From Pseudomonadota bacterium (lineage in GTDB: Bacteria > Pseudomonadota > Gammaproteobacteria > Competibacterales > Competibacteraceae), in NCBI GenBank assembly GCA_018262135.1, contig JAGTSD010000064.1, forward strand, positions 1 to 13,514: a stretch of DNA of 13,514 nucleotides, written 5' to 3'. How positions within the stretch are numbered: the stretch's first letter is position 1; the number at the start of each line of letters is the position of its first letter. Made by a program: the position numbers and the translations under genes. Of the stretch, positions 12,444 through 13,514 are shown piece after piece. A model generated the notes under the pieces. It ran no database searches. It was not told where the DNA came from and worked only from the letters and a program-made list of their open reading frames with translations.

Positions 12444-13514
12444 ATGTCCGTTCCCAGCGACCTGCCGGTCTGGCAACAACTGAAAGCCCATCATGCCGCC
12501 ATCGCTGACCTGCACCTCCGCGACCTGTTCGCCAACGATCCCGATCGTTTCAACCAGTTTTCCCGGCGATTCGGCGATCTGCTGGTGGATTTTTCCAAGC
12601 ATCGCATCACCGGGGAAACCCTCGGTCTGCTGATCGAACTGGCCCGCCAGGCGCAATTGCCGGCCTGGATCGAGCGGATGTTCGACGGGGAGATGATCAA
12701 CCACACCGAGCGCCGTTCGGTGCTGCATGTCGCGCTGCGCAACCGCAGCGACCGGCCGATCCTCGTTAACGGCGAGAACGTGATGCCGGGCGTGAACGCG
12801 GTGCTGGAGCATATGCGCAAGTTCGCCGACCAGATCCGGCGCGGCAAGTGGCGCGGTTATACCGGCAAGCGCATCCGCGACGTGGTCAACATCGGTATCG
12901 GCGGTTCCGACCTGGGACCGAAAATGATTTGCGAAGCGCTGGAGCCGTATGGCGATCCCACCCTGCGGATGCACTTTGTCTCCAATGTGGACGGCGCCCA
13001 CATCAGCCACGTGCTGGCCGAGTGCGACCCGGAAAGCGCCCTGTTCATTATCGCCTCCAAGACCTTCACCACGCAGGAGACCATGACCAACGCCCACACG
13101 GCCCGGGCTTGGCTGATCAAGGAACTGGGCGACGAGGCAGCGGTGGCCAAGCATTTTGTCGCCGTGTCCACCAACGCCGAGGGCGTCCGCAAGTTCGGCA
13201 TTGACCCGGCCAACATGTTCGAATTCTGGGACTGGGTCGGCGGGCGCTACTCGCTGTGGTCGGCCATCGGCCTGCCCATCGTGGTTTATCTCGGCATGGA
13301 ACATTTCACCGAATTGCTGGACGGCGCGCACGCCATGGACGAGCATTTCCGCACCGCGCCGCTGGAGGAAAACCTGCCGGCGATTCTAGGTCTGCTGGGG
13401 GTCTGGTACATTGATTTCTTCGGCGCCGACAGCCACGTCATGCTGATTTACGATGACTATCTGCGCTCGCTGCCGGATTACCTGCAACAACTGGACATGG
13501 AGAGCAACGGCAAG
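12444..13514 (+). CDS. pgi: Glucose-6-phosphate isomerase (3' end outside window)
   Basis: The first 357 residues of a cytoplasmic enzyme that interconverts glucose 6-phosphate and fructose 6-phosphate, linking glycolysis, gluconeogenesis and hexose supply. The frame is open to the last base of the window. Family motifs visible: GIGGSDLGP (151-159) and SKTFTTQET (205-213), both phosphate-binding, signature 1 in [15 protein letters not shown] (263-277, with the conserved Arg268), and MESNGK at the very end, where Glu353 is the expected catalytic base. Full-length bacterial enzymes have about 550 residues, so the catalytic His, Lys and the second signature lie beyond the edge. The ATG is preceded by AAGGAAG at good spacing. 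It seems to be its own transcription unit, with a near-consensus promoter about 100 bp upstream. Confidence 0.97.
   Translation, partial: MSVPSDLPVWQQLKAHHAAIADLHLRDLFANDPDRFNQFSRRFGDLLVDFSKHRITGETLGLLIELARQAQLPAWIERMFDGEMINHTERRSVLHVALRNRSDRPILVNGENVMPGVNAVLEHMRKFADQIRRGKWRGYTGKRIRDVVNIGIGGSDLGPKMICEALEPYGDPTLRMHFVSNVDGAHISHVLAECDPESALFIIASKTFTTQETMTNAHTARAWLIKELGDEAAVAKHFVAVSTNAEGVRKFGIDPANMFEFWDWVGGRYSLWSAIGLPIVVYLGMEHFTELLDGAHAMDEHFRTAPLEENLPAILGLLGVWYIDFFGADSHVMLIYDDYLRSLPDYLQQLDMESNGK

Noticed and set aside
12408..13346. Minus-strand frame of 312 codons
   Set aside because: Antisense to pgi, whose motifs are clear.

Overview
This is a GC-rich stretch of bacterial chromosome. Most proteins in it (PaaK-type ligase, PgsA-like CDP-alcohol phosphatidyltransferase, AI-2E/PerM-type permease, MltD-type lipoprotein transglycosylase, glucose-6-phosphate isomerase) look like those of Gammaproteobacteria. 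I would guess an environmental gammaproteobacterium, but no rRNA or other taxonomic marker is present. Codon use looks uniform, and I see no transposase, integrase, tRNA, rRNA or CRISPR array.

Layout. (1) Positions 2-984, plus strand: the 3' end of a phenylacetate-CoA ligase gene and a tandem-ACT regulatory protein. (2) 1009-2684, minus strand: a CDP-alcohol phosphatidyltransferase followed by an AI-2E family permease. (3) 2949-3485, plus strand: a secreted Sel1-repeat protein. (4) 3513-5045, minus strand: an MltD-like lytic transglycosylase lipoprotein with LysM. (5) 5176-9383, minus strand: a compact operon of VWA protein, PP2C phosphatase, protein kinase with HhH, and TetR regulator. (6) 9499-12207, plus strand: a divergently transcribed envelope protein of unknown function and a DUF389 membrane protein carrying a lipid-kinase-like N-terminal region. 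(7) 12444 to the end, plus strand: glucose-6-phosphate isomerase (pgi), cut off by the window edge just after its catalytic glutamate.

The most interesting part is region 5. A TerY/YegL-type VWA protein, a YegK-type PP2C phosphatase and a YegI-type kinase with zinc-ribbon-like, transmembrane, coiled-coil and helix-hairpin-helix parts form the TerY-phosphorylation triad, known from comparative genomics of tellurium-resistance/stress systems. The genes overlap (ATGA between VWA and PP2C; 17 bp between PP2C and kinase), so translation is probably coupled. A TetR/WHG-type regulator follows 27 bp downstream. The PP2C gene has an apparent one-base frameshift that separates its last metal-binding Asp from the rest of the enzyme. 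The triad's promoter region faces that of the divergent coiled-coil gene, and a perfect 7-7-7 inverted repeat lies between the two -10 elements, so the two transcription units may share one regulator.

Both convergent gene junctions (near 1000 and 3490) carry a perfect 8-9 bp inverted repeat that overlaps a coding end, probably compact bidirectional terminators. No gene-free stretch exceeds about 265 bp.
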